Assembly (NCBI GenBank): GCA_000727475.1
Contig: KL647303.1
Span: 1,675,449-1,739,448 of the forward strand
Source of the DNA: Sarcocystis neurona
Lineage: Eukaryota > Apicomplexa > Conoidasida > Eucoccidiorida > Sarcocystidae
Direction of reading: 5' to 3'
DNA: 64,000 bases
Position 1 is the stretch's first letter. The number at the start of each line of letters is the position of its first letter. Below are positions 12,501 to 26,241 of the stretch, in pieces. Below the pieces are notes generated by a model. That model did not search any database, was not told the origin of the DNA, and saw only the letters and a program-made list of their open reading frames with translations. The position numbers and the translations under genes are program-made.

Positions 12501-15500
12501 AAAATAGATATTCGTCCACACTGCCTCCAGTGGCGCACTAGGAACACTTTCATTTTGTACTGTGTTTTTCTGCTCTGAACAAATGCACTGAAGATGGTTT
12601 CTTCGTTGTATCCTGGCAGCCCGAAGTACCGGTTACATGAACTGTGCGTGTCTGTATACACCCCAGGACTCGAAGCGTTATCGCCCCCGTTTCGTACGGT
12701 AGACGCTCACAGTCCCTTGTTCCGCTGGAAGCCTCCTGCGACTGCTCTCACGCGACGTGCGCTGTACTTCAAAACAGTTGTGCGTGCGTCTGTTTTCGAA
12801 CTGCACAAAGTCCTACGTGAAAAAGCATTCCTGGATGATTTCCCGACTGCGCAAGAGCCTGTGTGCAAGCCGTCTCCTGCCCTGAATTCAGTGACATCAC
12901 AAACGCATTTATACGTTTCTTTAAGATAAAATAAACTGCTGTTCGAACGCGCCCACCTGAAATACCTCCGGTTACCTCACTGCAGCTCAGCACTCAGCCG
13001 AGCTGACCTCGCCACTTCATGCGCACTCGTCTGCACAAGGGAGCGTGGGCAGGTCCGTGTATACGTCCCTTCGCATGAGTACACACACAGAAATACCTGC
13101 GCGCATATGTGGGTTGAGATGTACGCCTCTTTACACTTCAGCAAAAGGACATACGTGTACGTACTATGGCTGCCGAATAGTCGTGTCGAGGGGTACATCA
13201 ACATCGCTTCGAGCTACTGCTGCTTGCAACAGTATGCTGCAGCATTCGCAGCGCTCCCCACTCACAATGCACAACCTTCATGTTTGCTGGTATAGAAGAA
13301 AGCAGCCTCCGCACAAAGGCTTTTGCGTCCTTCCACGTTCTGCTTACTCGTGAAGGCCGCCGATTTTACCACACACAAAACTTCGAACGCCAGGAGCAGT
13401 AAAGTTGAGTCGGAACCGTACGACAGTTCCCTCGACGTGCAAGTCCGATACGCGCATGGTGATCCCGTCATGTAAATTCATGTGACATACAGAATTTCCA
13501 AGAAGACAAAGTTCACTATAGGGCACTGACCCGGCACAGAACGGGTAGTTCTGTCGTGCGCGTGTGAAGAGTGCCGACGGATATCACACATGTGTGCTAT
13601 CACTTCAGATGCTCCTGTCCCACTTTACCTCAACGCAGATCGTGCTCGATCTCGCGAAAACCGCACGCGGGGTCACTACAAAGAAGCAACACGCTTGTCA
13701 TTTAGTTACTATGACGATTGACACGCTTCCCTTCCAGCTGAATGCATGCAATAGTAACACTGAGTTGTTTTTTCTTGCTTTGAGGCGCAGACATCCGTCG
13801 GATTTATATACTCGAGCTTGAAGGCAAACGCGTTTCGTGTATGTTAAGAAGAAAGAGCGACGTTGTCACCACCTGCTTTGCTAAGAGCTGGATATCATTC
13901 TTTCTTAATTGGTCAGATGGTTTTTGCTGACCTACCCTCTAAAAGGCTGACACTGCTTGCCTGCATGTGTGCAGGTGCACGACCTTGACCACAGTTGTGG
14001 AGCAAATTTATCTGCTTCGTCCGATGCGTTATAGTTATTCACGACAGTACGTGCGAGTCTCATTCATCTGGAGATAAGGCAATTTTTGATTGCCCCAGGT
14101 GCAACGAAAACTCAAGGCGTTCCTCCTGCATCACAACCTTACAAGAGCGCAAAGAATGGACACAGTTTCATCATGCAGAGCTACTCGAAAAGAAGGGGCG
14201 TCCCCCGTCTCTCTGCATTCCGCTCTTCGATCACCTATACAGTGCCGTGGTCACCGTGGAACAAGGTGTAGAGTACAATTCACATACATTTATCTGTATG
14301 TGTATACATAGAACGCACGCCAAGACAATGCATACGTCCTGGCCGCGTATGCTCTCCACTGCTGCTGGTGGCTTGCGTGCGTGCTAATGTATCAAAAGGT
14401 GCGTAGAGCCATTGTTGCGCCCAGCAACAGTCCACAGATACGCATTCGCTGTGCCAGATCACGCGTTATCAAAAAAATCGCCGTTCTTCGTGATACGAGG
14501 GACACACCATTGGCTGCTCTTCCCTGTGATTATCAGTAAACGCCCCCTGGCTTGTTGCTAGGCACTCACCTGGAGGACATTTCGACAGCATCTTTGTGAC
14601 AGCAAGACGCAAACAGGTAATTTCATTTCGGGCTTGGGGCTGTACCTAGTGAAAAACCTACGAGTTGAGGACTTAATCTAAACCTCGTCTACTTCCATTC
14701 TCACTGATGTGCACGTGGATGTCTTCTCGGTTCTCGGGTGCAAAACACAGGGAGACCGTATGCCGTTTCCTCCACCTTCGTAGTTCGTCACCCGACTCGC
14801 GGAACTCCCGACAACTAATCTGGCACAATTGCAGTCATGATTTTCAACTCAACACTTGTTCGAAATTTACGAATTAGCAGATGATGCTTCGAACTCACGG
14901 GTGGCACGAATAAGTTTGGAACAGGTGGCAAGCGCTGGTCAAATTGCGTCTCCGTACTAACACAGGAATAATCACTGGCAGGACGTGAAGGTAACTCGAC
15001 AATCTTTCTCGTCGTTGCCCTTTGCGGGGTTGATGCTCGTCTTTGTCGGCCCAACACGGGGGTTTTTAGGTTCGCGCCCAGCAGGAATAGCATCCTCGAG
15101 TGGAATGTAAATAGCCGCGACACCGGCGTAGACGGAAGCACTGATCGGGCACAGGTTAGCAGAATAATGTATACAGACTAGACAGCTCTGCGAAGAAGGA
15201 AAAAATACAGACCGCGCGAACAACAACAGAATTACTGGCGTGTGGGCAGGGACGGTCAACGGTAGAAGGAGGGCATCGAACGCGTTGTCTCTGCGGAGGC
15301 AGGCAAGTGAGGTCCTTTGCTTGTGAGATGGGAGGGCTGCGTGTCTCTGGCAACAAACACCCATGTGAACTATTCTTACACTACCCTGTCAGGTACTTTT
15401 TGCAGTGCTCCTACGGATATCTTTTCTGCGTCTAGTGGTCAGCCACAACAGATCGAGGTCCATACTACACGCAATGTGCATGTTATGCGAAGACGCCATG

Positions 15501-16913
15501 ACTGTCCGGGCACGTTGCGTCTCAATTCCGCAGTTGGGCCCCTCGTCCAATGTGACGCTGACGCTTCACCAACACCAATTACATGATAGAGTCCGTGCCC
15601 AGTATCAGACCATCACGTGAATCAGTATACGAAATGACAAATTTGGTTAAATGTCACGAGATGAGGCGGACACGGCGGTGGTATAAACGTGTCTGCAGCA
15701 GCATAGATTGATGCCAGTTCTGTCGTGAGTCGAAGACCACGCCGCTGCTGTCAGATCACGGCAGTGTCTCCACGGATTACATTGGGGCCTTGCCGACGGC
15801 GATGCCGTCCACACGGGTGGTAGCTTTCCACGTCTCAGTGAAACATATGAATTACTCCGCGGCACTCGAGAGTGTCGCTTGTCAGGTATAACAACGATTG
15901 TGATAAAGAAGAGGAGCATCACGCATTGTGTTCTCCCGGCTGAACAGGCGGAGTCAAGAGACGCGCTTGAAAAGTGACCCTTCTGAAGTGTATAATTGCG
16001 AACCAAGTTTTCTGGCAGGCTGACAAGTGATTTTCTTTGTCGATGAACACTCGACCTTTGCTGCGTGGCGGCCAGGTGTCTCATGATTCGTTCCCAATAT
16101 CATCAAGCGTATTCGCAGATCGTGTGTGTTCGTTCTGAAAGTGTGTGGTGCTGCACGCTCGACAGGAGACCCCGCCAGCCGTTCAGCGGCCGTTCTCTCC
16201 TAAAGGTGTCTGTTGTCCAGCGGGTCTCTATGGCATGCTGCCTCGTCAAGTTTGCACCTGCCGCCCAAATGGACTTAACCTTTTACTTGGCAGTCTCATC
16301 CTTTGTCGGCATCCCCGACCACACGCGTATCGATTTCCAGTTCCACCTACGTACTTACGCAGGTTTACACATGTAGAGGGAGTCCAACATCACTGTAATG
16401 AAGCTCGCGCAGGGGCGCGCCTCATGTGCATCTAGCGACATATGTTAGGAGAGTTCAGTGTGTCGAAGGCACCTGAATTTCCACGGGCGCATACACAGGG
16501 CAGCTAACGACCTGTACATCCTTGACAGCAGGCGCCAGCAAGATGGACGAAAGAACAGCACTTAAAAAAAAAAGCCTGAACGGTGGGCTTTCCCAGTTTC
16601 CCTATTCCTACTGCTGGCGTACACCTTCCTGGCTAACGTCGTGGTATACGCACACGGTGCAGAGTCTGGGAACGAAACTCCACACCCCGCGGCCGTGAGT
16701 TCTCGTCTTAAGGACAGCAGTGTCTGGTGCTGGCAGCCACATGATAATTAGAATTCTCCTGGACAGCTTTTCCTTGTTCGGTGCGCTTCTCTTGATCTTG
16801 TCTGACATTTTCTCTCTGCACGGCTACCTTTTCTTGAGCATGTCGACCTGTACGCTTACAGATGTGACAGAATGGTGCAGAGCAGATCTGCGAAGGTTTT
16901 TGATGCACAAGTC

Positions 16914-16961
16914 TTGCCCTGCGTGTGTGTGTGCACATTGCCCTGCGTGTGTGTGTGCACA
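16914..16961. repeat. Perfect 24-bp tandem duplication
   Basis: The unit, starting TTGCCCTGCGTGTG and ending GTGCACA, occurs twice back to back with no mismatch. This suggests a recent duplication around a TG run. Confidence 0.85.
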
Positions 16962-18245
16962 TACGTCGGTACGTGCGCAAGGGTCCTACAGGGTAGGGAC
17001 GTCAGAGTAATTGTGGGCACCGGACCGTTTATTTGATTCCAAAGATCTACGTACGTATAGGGGTAAAAAAGCAGAACAACTCTGTCGGCGTAATAATGGT
17101 GGGTCGCTTTTACGGGTGTGGGCGTGCGAACGCTCGTTTGCTCCACAGAGCTCACAAGGGTATGCTCTGACGTAGCGCAGTACACGCGCGTGGACTCGAA
17201 GTCGTAGCCGCAACTACCTAGATCATGCCGTCTATTTTCGCTTTCTCCTATGTAAACAACTGTCTCTGTACGTTCTGTTAGTTACAAGCAAGCGAATGTT
17301 TCGAAAGTATACCGGTGTGTTCTTGTTCTTGTTTACGGACGTGTGGACACCCTTTTAAGTCTGTGTAGCCACGTGGCGTCTGACTCGAAAACCAGTATGC
17401 CTGCGTAAGCCAGTTCAAGAAAAGTTTGTATCGCAAGTGAACGTCTGCCGCAGGCGAAGGAATCGGTGAAGAGTAGGGTGGATGAGCAGCACCGGGCATT
17501 ACGGAAAAAAGGGAATGACTCTGAGAAGCCTTACAAAAGTCTGGACGCTATGTCGCGGTAAGCGTTCTAATTTGTGGTCGTGAACGGTCGGCACTTTCTT
17601 ACTCACGAGCGCTCGTGCAGGTATGCGCAGCTCTAGCCTCACCTGTGTACATATGTAGCGATGCTTTAATGTACTGTACACTCTCACAGATGCGTGCGTG
17701 GAAGAGTGTCGTTGTCCGAAGGACATTAGACATTAACGGAGCGTCGACCTGTCCTGACCAACGCTGCTCACGTTTGTATGATGAACGTTCTCGATAGTAT
17801 CGACACCCCGTTGTCGTACTACCTTGCGAGTATGCCTGCTTGCTTGCGGATCCGAGTCGAGACAAAGAACCAAATGCCCCCATATCCCAAAGTTCCAGTG
17901 TACGCCCACGTGCATGAACAAGCTTTTACACCTAAGTATCACTATGTATCAAACACAGCACCACTGTGTACTGTTCTCAAAGTTCGCAGTTTCATTTTCC
18001 CCCGCACATCACGACTTAGTCTCAATATGGGTCCGTCGTTTTACTCCTTATGACGGATGACACACATGTGCAGTCATAAATCGCACCTGAGAGTGATCCC
18101 AGTCAAATTTATAGCCCTGCGGCTTCCGAGGAAGTTGAAGAGACAGTTTTTAGTCATCTTGGTGTTCGCACGTTCGTGACTCTCTTAAACTGGTGCACAC
18201 GTAAAGACGTGTATGTGGGGAAAAATCCGATTCTGTTTTGAACAG

Positions 18246-21200
18246 CGCGGTGCAGCTAGAAAAAGAACAAAGTCCTGGTCGCGCGCAGGGAGGCGTCGAG
18301 ATTGTGCCGAAAGGGAAAGGGCATGAAGCGTCTCAGCGAAGACTGCAGAGTGCCCGGACATTTTCGCGTGAAGATCATTCACAAGTTGAACGGAGATTTC
18401 CGGAGGTTGGCAGATTGTTGGCATCCCACAGTAAGCATGGAACAGAAGGAAAATTCCAACAAAGGGGAAAAAGGAATCTGCCTTCCGACGTCCACGGAAA
18501 GACGCTGCTTCATCCGTTGGTAGAAAAAAGGAGACTGGCTGTGGAAAACGCAGCCGTAGAAAACGTAACAGGTGTACACAGCCGGGGAACTTCAAGGTCG
18601 GAGGGAAGCCAATCCTGTACGGGTACAAAGAGGCCAGTTAGCAGCGCAGGCAGCTTGAATGCACATATCGCTTCACCCTCAGTTGCAAAAGACGTGGAAT
18701 CTCCGGAATACCACGAACAATGTTCGTCTACAGAGGAAGCAGCGAGAAGACAAGAAACGGAAGATGCTCGCTGCTGCCAACAGGCGCCAGAAGGCGCTTT
18801 TAATGCGCAGGTGGTGAACACACGAAGAGTGAAAGGAAAGGCAAGCCTATCGAAACAACAGAAGCGCAAGAGTGGGCTGGCGATGCTCCAACAGACCCAC
18901 GCGTGCATTACGGAAACTGGAGGAAAAGTTCCCAGCTCCTATGGTGCAGCAGGGAGAGTTGTTCTGAAGGACAAGCGGGAGAAGGCAGCGCGGGTAGGGA
19001 CGCTTGAAAAACGGTTCTCGCACACTTCGTCCAATAGAGCCGCACGCAGCAAACCGGAGTCCTCAGTCAAGGTCGAACATGACGAGTCTATTGTTTCCGG
19101 TGTCGCCTTCTTGATGAGCACTGCGGCACTGGCAAGTGACGAATTTACCAATAACATTGTTGCTTCAGTGCCATCTACTCCGCATTTGCATCCTTCGTGC
19201 TCGACCGGCGACTGCGCAGAACAGCGGAGACAATGTTTTCCTTTACCAGTACGTCGAAAACAGTCAGTAAGTGTTCCTACATTGATTTCAACGACGGGGA
19301 CGTTGACGTTGTTGAAGAAAAGGAGCCTAGAAAGCAATTCCTCTGCGCCGGATACTTCGGACGAAGAAATCAGGAAGATGATGGATAGCCCAAATCGTAG
19401 TAGGAACAGGCGTGCGGTGTATTCGTGCACCGCCTCCACCATCCTTCTTGATGATACAACTGAGAAGGACTCGCCAACTCAGCGTGTGAAGGTCACTAGA
19501 AGAACGACACACTCTTCGGTCCCCTGTTTTTCTACTGTAATGACTACAAGCGAGGAGTCTAGAAGCATTCTCAGAAGTCGGTTGGCCAAGTGGTTTCCTA
19601 GTTCTGTTCAGTCTCCCAGGCAGAACAAATCAAATGTTCTGCTATTAAGAGTTACTGCTGAGACTTTGTCTTGCGGTGAAAGGGAAACACGTGAGAATGT
19701 TGTAGCTCATCCCTGCTGGAAAGGACAGGAGACACCTGGAGACTCAACTGAGTCTGCGGCCACATTCAAAAAAGGGAAGGCCTTGCCACTGGTCGCTGAA
19801 ACCTCCGAAACGGCATTTGGGTGTTGTTCAAAGGATGTAGCGTGCTTGACTGCAGAGAAAACGACGACGGAACCACTTTCCATTCCGTGTATCCAAGAAG
19901 AAACTGCGTCATTTAACGGTGCACCTGAGCTTACTCCAGAAGAATCAAGGGTCTCCGTGCAACACGCTAACGCCTCGTCGGCGCTGCCAGGCTGGGATGC
20001 ACTGTTTACGGCATGGAGTGCGTGTACAAATTCACTTCCGAACTCGGTGTCCTCCGTGCGGAAACCAGGTGAGCATATAAGGAAGGATGTGCATGCAGGG
20101 CGTCTAGAGAAAACCTACCCTATCTCCGAAAGAAAGTCTGGAGTAGGAACAGCTGCAGGTGCTGTGCACAGTTGGCGTCAACGGTGGACGCGTTTGCGAC
20201 GGGCGAACAGGCTTAGTCCGGAACACACAAAAGGCCCGAACGAGCACCTCCTCTCGGGAGCGTTGGGCTGCACTACAGAGGTGGCACCTGCAGGTATTCG
20301 TGAAGAGCTTCCGTCAGGAGTAGTGCGGACACAAAAAAGTGGATATGACGAAGAAGCCCCGAGTGAATTAAATATGCATCCTCTAGCCCAGCACGGAAAA
20401 GACCGCCCTTCCAGAGCTTCATCTCTTCCTGATGAAGAAGACTTTCCACCACAAGTGAAACTGCTCATGAAGAGTCGCCGGCCCGCACCGGCTTTACAGA
20501 AAGATCCCGCGGTTGATGCTAGAAGCAATATCCTGGCGGACGACGGAACCACGGGGCCTCTCTGTAGCTTCTCACAAGACCGCACTTTCAAGACTGCAGA
20601 TTCTGGGGCTCCACAGTCGCCGTCAAAGCCTTTACGACTGTCAGCGTCTCGCCTGCTGGTGGGCTTCCCTGTAGAAGAGCGCACCTCAAGTCGTGGTCAT
20701 GGAGCGGAGAAAGGCCGGTTAGCCATTAATTTGTCGCCCGCAGGTGGGACACTCGTGCAAGAAGCCCAATTCTCTAGAGACCCGTTGAAGCATCCTGTAC
20801 ATCATGCAGAAGGAGCAAGGAAGTTCTCTCAATCGGATGCGGTCGAAAGACTTGAAGGAGTCTACAACGTGGGCAGAAAGAGGAGAGGATCGCCCAAGAA
20901 AGAGGGTAGGGTTAGCCGAATGAAAAGGAACAAGCCTGTTCCGTCAGAGTTCTGTCTCGTTACGCCAAAAAGCAGTCCCGCTGAGGCACGCCCCGCCTCC
21001 ACCGCCGGTGCTGTGGCAGGACTGCGTGCAAAGGAGGGTACCAATGAAATCTCAACGACAAGGCGTGATTTTGCATACTGCAGGAGGTCGGCTGCTGGTT
21101 TCGCAGCGCAGGCGAAGGCTGAAGACGCAGCAAATGAGGGAAGCCTAGATAATTCGGAGGGGACGAGGGGAGGAGTTCCTTTTGGGTCTGCACAAGGGGT

Positions 21201-21555
21201 TTCTCCACGGGAAGGCCTACAAGTTTCGGAAGAGGAGGACCGCCTAAGAAAGCTAGTCGCTGGTCGACTTCTGTTCCTGCGACATGGTTGTTCGCAAAGC
21301 AGCATAGAATCGTGCAATACACCACCCTATTTAGGAACGCGAAAAAGGCTGCAGGTCGCGATAAGAAGAGGCTTTCGCTGGGTGAGTCGCCGGCTGCAGA
21401 ATTGTGGCGTGGAATTGCCATTTTCTGCCTCACCGTCACGTGACACCGACAGTGTCGGAACAGTATCCACAAGCAGCGTGTGGCCTCTACCGACAAGCGC
21501 CATTGACTGTGACATACCGACATATGACTGCATGGGATCAGGTTCAAACGACTAG
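18246..21555 (+). CDS. Large exon of a hypothetical basic, Ser/Thr-rich protein
   Basis: An uninterrupted frame of about 1,100 codons ends in TAG at 21555. The frame is closed upstream by TAA at 18202 and has no ATG until 18883. Coding therefore either begins there or, more likely, enters by splicing; TTCTGTTTTGAACAG at 18231-18245 is a plausible acceptor (phase 2). The protein is polar and probably disordered, rich in Ser, Thr, Lys, Arg and Glu, with scattered Cys. It has a strongly basic patch KRRGSPKKEGRVSRMKRNK (about 20877-20933), which could be a nuclear localisation signal, and a basic C-terminal stretch RKRLQVAIRRGFRWVSRRL. There is no signal peptide or membrane segment in this exon. 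Unlike the genes at 37-56 kb it lacks homopolymer runs. I recognise no family. The great length without a stop is the main argument that it is real. Confidence 0.6.
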
Positions 21556-22419
21556 GGTCTGCTGTCACGTGCAAGAAGGGAAACGAAAAAAGGCGTGTGG
21601 ACTCTGCCACTCAAAACCAACGTTGAAAGGACTGCGAGAAGGCCGTTTAAGGGAAGCAGGAAGTCGTACAACCGACGTAAGTAGGAACAGATTCAGTGTG
21701 TACAGCACTTTGTGGAGTTGACAAGAATGCGCGACTAGGCTCGCATTCTAGCAAAGGTCGACGTCTGGACGCAGCAGCTTACAATACGATTTCCCTCCGC
21801 GTCGTGTAGAATATAGTTATGCGGCAATCTAGCTTGTTGTTCCGCAACACCGGTAACACCTGGTGTAGAGAACGAAGACGTCGACGAATACACATCAGGA
21901 CTCGTACACATGTGTATACCGTTACTATAAAGTGATTCTACAAACTGTCAACATGTACCTCGGCGTGGTGCTTTCCCTTGTATTCTGACACATGAAGGTA
22001 GACATGTGTACACGTGGAAACGCGGGAACACGTACTCGCAAACTGTATACGTGCGTGTGTTGGTCATGATTTCCCGGAGGTCCAGATATATGTGAAGATT
22101 ATTTATATGTAAAAATTTGGTCATACAAGTGATATCTGTGAAGTCTCTGCACCACTTTTTCTTCCGGACCCTACCGTGTCCGCATACACACACAGAAAAT
22201 ATGGTATTATGCACGTTCCGGCTTGAGTTTTCTTCGACTTTCCAGGTGAAAGTGTTTGCCGGATGGTGCTGCACCTAGAAGGGACACAAGCGGCTACCGT
22301 TACGCCCCCTGTATGTAGCCATTTGAACAGGAGTCGCCTTATTATTCACATACGTGTATGTGTACGCACAGATGTAGGCACATATAATATATATACATAT
22401 ACATATAAAGTTTCGCGTT

Positions 22420-23097
22420 TTAACCAAGTGCATATATTTTTATGTCTATAAAGGAGATTTGGCGCATATGTTTCCGTCGACGCATTATCATCGTGGAGTG
22501 CATACATGCACACTTGCAGATACAGGGATGTCTATACTGTATATGTGTGCGTGCAGTCGCGGTAGTGAGATTATGCCGGTGCAGGGCGCTTTCGACCAAC
22601 ATTGAATGTTGTCTTCCTGAACAGCAGTAACTCCCCCTTACCGCAGTGAGCCCCCCCTGCAAATTGTGGCAGCAGTGGTGCTCGGGCAGTTGTTGCCGCA
22701 CGCGCAGTTTCAGCTGAGTATAACACGTAAGACCATGCACTTTTGCGTGGCACAGAAAAAAGAGACTGAGTCCCGACGGTATACAGGGTCTCGATGGGAC
22801 ACGGTTGAAACATTGCAGTTGAAACACTGTGCGTAGGATATGCGCAGACGGATGGGCAGACAGAGATGGATACGCGGTGTGGATACGGTGTGACGCGCAG
22901 ATATACACGCGTTTCATGTGACTCGATAAACCGGTAGACAGGCAGAATAATAAGTGTACCGCATCCGTAGCGCCTACAAGCACGTAAGCAGTAGCCGTGT
23001 AGACGACGGCAGCGTGTGCCCGCGGGACGGATCGCTGCCATTGCAGTGCAGTAAGCGGAATGGCAGCGCATAGTCTTTCCAGTAGTGAAAAAGCCAT
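22420..23097 (-). CDS. Hypothetical ORF, 225 codons, doubtful
   Basis: It starts with ATG (MAFSLLERLC) and has a moderately hydrophobic N-terminal third. Its C-terminal part is antisense to microsatellite-like TG/CA sequence, which makes the later residues unconvincing. No domain was recognised. It is listed because its length is above what most frames here reach; it may be a chance frame. Confidence 0.15.
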   Translation of the reverse strand: MAFSLLERLCAAIPLTALQWQRSVPRAHAAVVYTATAYVLVGATDAVHLLFCLSTGLSSHMKRVYICASHRIHTAYPSLSAHPSAHILRTVFQLQCFNRVPSRPCIPSGLSLFFLCHAKVHGLTCYTQLKLRVRQQLPEHHCCHNLQGGLTAVRGSYCCSGRQHSMLVESALHRHNLTTATARTHIQYRHPCICKCACMHSTMIMRRRKHMRQISFIDIKIYALG

Positions 23098-25260
23098 CTG
23101 CGCTTACCTTGAAGGATTTCGGGCACAGTGGAGGGGCAATGCTTCGTGGGTGGAAGATGGCGTTTCTGGATATTCAGCGCAGACGTCTCATGCGCACCTG
23201 AACTACATACCTTCCGTTGTTTCTATCTTACAAGCGCTGCTCGGTAAATGAGGTGTCTGTATAAAACAGTACGCCATGGAAGACATGTCACGGATTGAAA
23301 CCATGCACAGCACACCGCCAGTGTAACCACTTGACACGAAGTGAATTAGCGCCTGTAGTGGAGCTGATTGAATATGTCATTTTACAGTGTTCATACGCAC
23401 GCCTAGATTCGTCCAATTTCTAACAGCGTCGACTCGCCTGTTCTCTCCGCCCAGTAACACGCGGAGATACTTAATATCCGTACCCTCCCAGGACATTACA
23501 GTCGCATGTCCCTCCACTTCACGCGCTTCCGTGTACACGGGATCACAGGAGACGCAGTCATATTGTTCGGCACAGTGGTGGGGCAGCCCCTACGTGCATA
23601 TTTGTGCGTTTACGTGTACACAGGTTTCTTGTACGTGCCTACGTCTGCAGTTGCGTACACTGGTGGACGCTTATGGCGAACATTAAGGAGAGTGAGCTCT
23701 TACGACGTGAGAACGGAGGCCTTGTATGCTTGGTGAATCAAGCAGACGTATTCAGGTGCTCGTGAACATAAAGTTGCTAATGTCTACCTCCAGTGACGCT
23801 GCACGTAAATTGAAGAGCGTACACTGAAGTGCTGCCGGAACGCACGTAGACGGCGGCATTGCATGGGTCACACGCTAACCGTGGCACTATTTTCACTCTT
23901 CTTCCTCCACACAAATGCAATGCCTTTGCACCGCGTGGTGGGCACCTTCAGACAAACACAGTACAGCGACAAACTACCACAAACCTACGCATTCGCCTGC
24001 AGCACGACCAGATACTAATTTTTGATGAGTCGCTCCCTGCGTTCCCTCTGTGAGCTTTTAGTACTGAAGTAATGTAGGAGTTCCATTCCCAGTTGGCGTC
24101 GTCCTCTTCTGCCGGAGCAGAGTTTTCCCAGAGTTTCCTCTGTACCCGTGTGCAGGCGAACGTACTACCCCGACGTGTTTGTATACCATACGTATGCGCT
24201 ACTCCATACATATGTATATATGTATATATATATACGTATATGTGTATGCATTATTCAAATACAAGGAATAACTAGAGGGAGATATCTATGCACGCAGTGC
24301 GTCACTTGTCCAAAACCGTCGTTGTTGTCGAAGAAATATACTACACAGCAGCTGGTGTGTCGGAGCAGGGGTACTAGCGAAATGTAACTGACCTTGTGCC
24401 GCTGCAGACTGCTTGCTTCCTCTCGCGTCCGTCTCTATAGCGTGCAGTCAATAAATGCGTATGTATGCATGTGCAGGTATACGGATGCACATACACGTAC
24501 TTGCGAACGTCGTCGAAACCGCACCAGGACGTCGACAGAGATGGCAGTTGTTTGTCGACGCTGTCGTACACTCCTACACCTACAAACGAGGCACGTGGTT
24601 CGCCTTGACCGCAAAATGATACGTGTTTATCAGTGGCCTGTAGGCTTAGAGTATCTCATCCCGACAGGAGACAGTCTGAAGTCTAATATTCGGATATAAT
24701 GGAGAGAAAGGCACGGTTGCGCAGCTGCAAGATGACAAACGATATTAACATTCTTGTAGCAAAGAAAGGCGACTGACGAATACCGAATGACGTCACGTAT
24801 TGAACTGAGTCGGAAGCTTGCGGCTGCTCTTTGGTGGGCGTACTCCCGATTCTTCTCGAGATAAAAAAACTAACGTGTCCGTACACACTCGCAGCGCTTC
24901 TCACATGTATGCAAATACGAAGGAAACGTAAGAAAGGCCTACGGACTTTTTTCTAAGGGTGCGCCTAGCGAACATACGAGTACCCCTCTCGTCACGTCGA
25001 GTAAGTACAAGTGAGTGTACAAAACAGAGACTCATGCGCATGCGTGGGCATCCACGCTCGCCAGGACGGCAGAAAAGCAACGAATGAGAGCCAACTCTTC
25101 GACCACACTTGCGTACCTACGTAGTATTACCTGTCTACATATATATATATATACATACAAATCTTTGCGTAGTCTGCGTTACATCAGGCAGAGACACGGC
25201 AAATCACGGCAGGGCAGGACCCCGCTACGTGCGACCTCTATTGATGCATTGTCCTCCGAC

Positions 25261-25310
25261 CGTGTTTTTTGTTCTGTATGTGAGACGTGTTTTTTGTTCT
25301 GTGTGTGAGA
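25261..25310. repeat. 25-bp tandem duplication, one mismatch
   Basis: CGTGTTTTTTGTTCTG followed by TATGTGAGA (first copy) or TGTGTGAGA (second copy) is repeated directly at 25261-25285 and 25286-25310. Confidence 0.85.
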
Positions 25311-26241
25311 CGTCGTCACATGCACCGCTTGACGACAACTCTTTTACCAAATAGAATTTTGAAGTTCCCTTGAAAGCATCCGCTACCCATGCAGACCTGC
25401 CTAGAAATCCACCCCTACTCTACGCTCATATAGCTTCCCTCTCACATCAAAACTCAAACGTACCATCTGGATACAACTTGAACCTTCAGCAGGGCCTTCA
25501 CTGAGCTACGAGGGAGAGAGAATGAACAGCCTCTACAACGGATGCACGCATTCTGCAAGATAGCTCGCCCTACGGTAAACTCGACGTGTGCCTATCCATA
25601 TACTAACCTCTATACTATGGAAATGCTCCAAATATCCTACACGGATGAAAAGGGCGGTCGTACGTGTCCGTTTTTATTTCACGAATGAGTTTCCACCAAA
25701 TGTGGGCCAGCAGCTACTTTGCAGCGGAGCAGCCTCTTCTTAGCGACACAATGAATCAATGTGGTAAGCTGTGCGCACGCATGTTCGCAAGCCGACGTGG
25801 TGAGCCATCTACATACGTGCAAAGAATCGACATCATTGGCCTATACGTCTCCATGCACTGACATGGCGACCTGCTAAACTGTGCGTCTATACGTATACGT
25901 TCCTCTGCTACGGGCCTTGTTGCGCAGCAGTGTGCACTATCGCATACCGGTGCGAGTTGCATCGCGCGTGAGCTCCTTGGGCGCGTTTCTGCCGGCTGCG
26001 CGTCTTCTTCCACGCCAGTGCAAATGTGTCTCTAACAGGTGCGCAATATGACTCGAGGGGCATCTATTATCTAGACATACATATTTACAGATTGAAATCA
26101 TATGTGTAGTTCATTTTTCCGAAGCCGGCTCCCTTTGGCCAGTTACGTCGCACACGCCTCCACAGTTCCTTTATACGCCTATACGTTTTTGGTACGTGTT
26201 TGATGCTGTTGTGAGACGAGAACAGGCTGCATTCTCTGCTA

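Larger units (their letters stand above)
7021..18245. other. Repeat-poor intergenic DNA without a supportable gene
   Basis: About 11 kb of mixed-composition sequence. Only short reading frames of roughly 60-145 codons occur, on both strands, and none has a domain, signal peptide or motif I recognise. Microsatellite is limited to short runs at about 8807-8850, 10858-10880 and 11390-11430. A hairpin lies at 9514-9551 and a perfect 24-bp duplication at 16914-16961. The last kilobase may hold the missing 5' exon or exons of the large reading frame that follows. Confidence 0.5.
21556..26241. other. Intergenic DNA with weak ORFs only
   Basis: Between the large exon and the EF-hand gene I see no conserved coding sequence. 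There is a minus-strand ATG frame at 22420-23097, a 25-bp tandem duplication at 25261-25310, and short TA runs near 22384-22410, 24205-24245 and 25138-25160. Confidence 0.5.
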
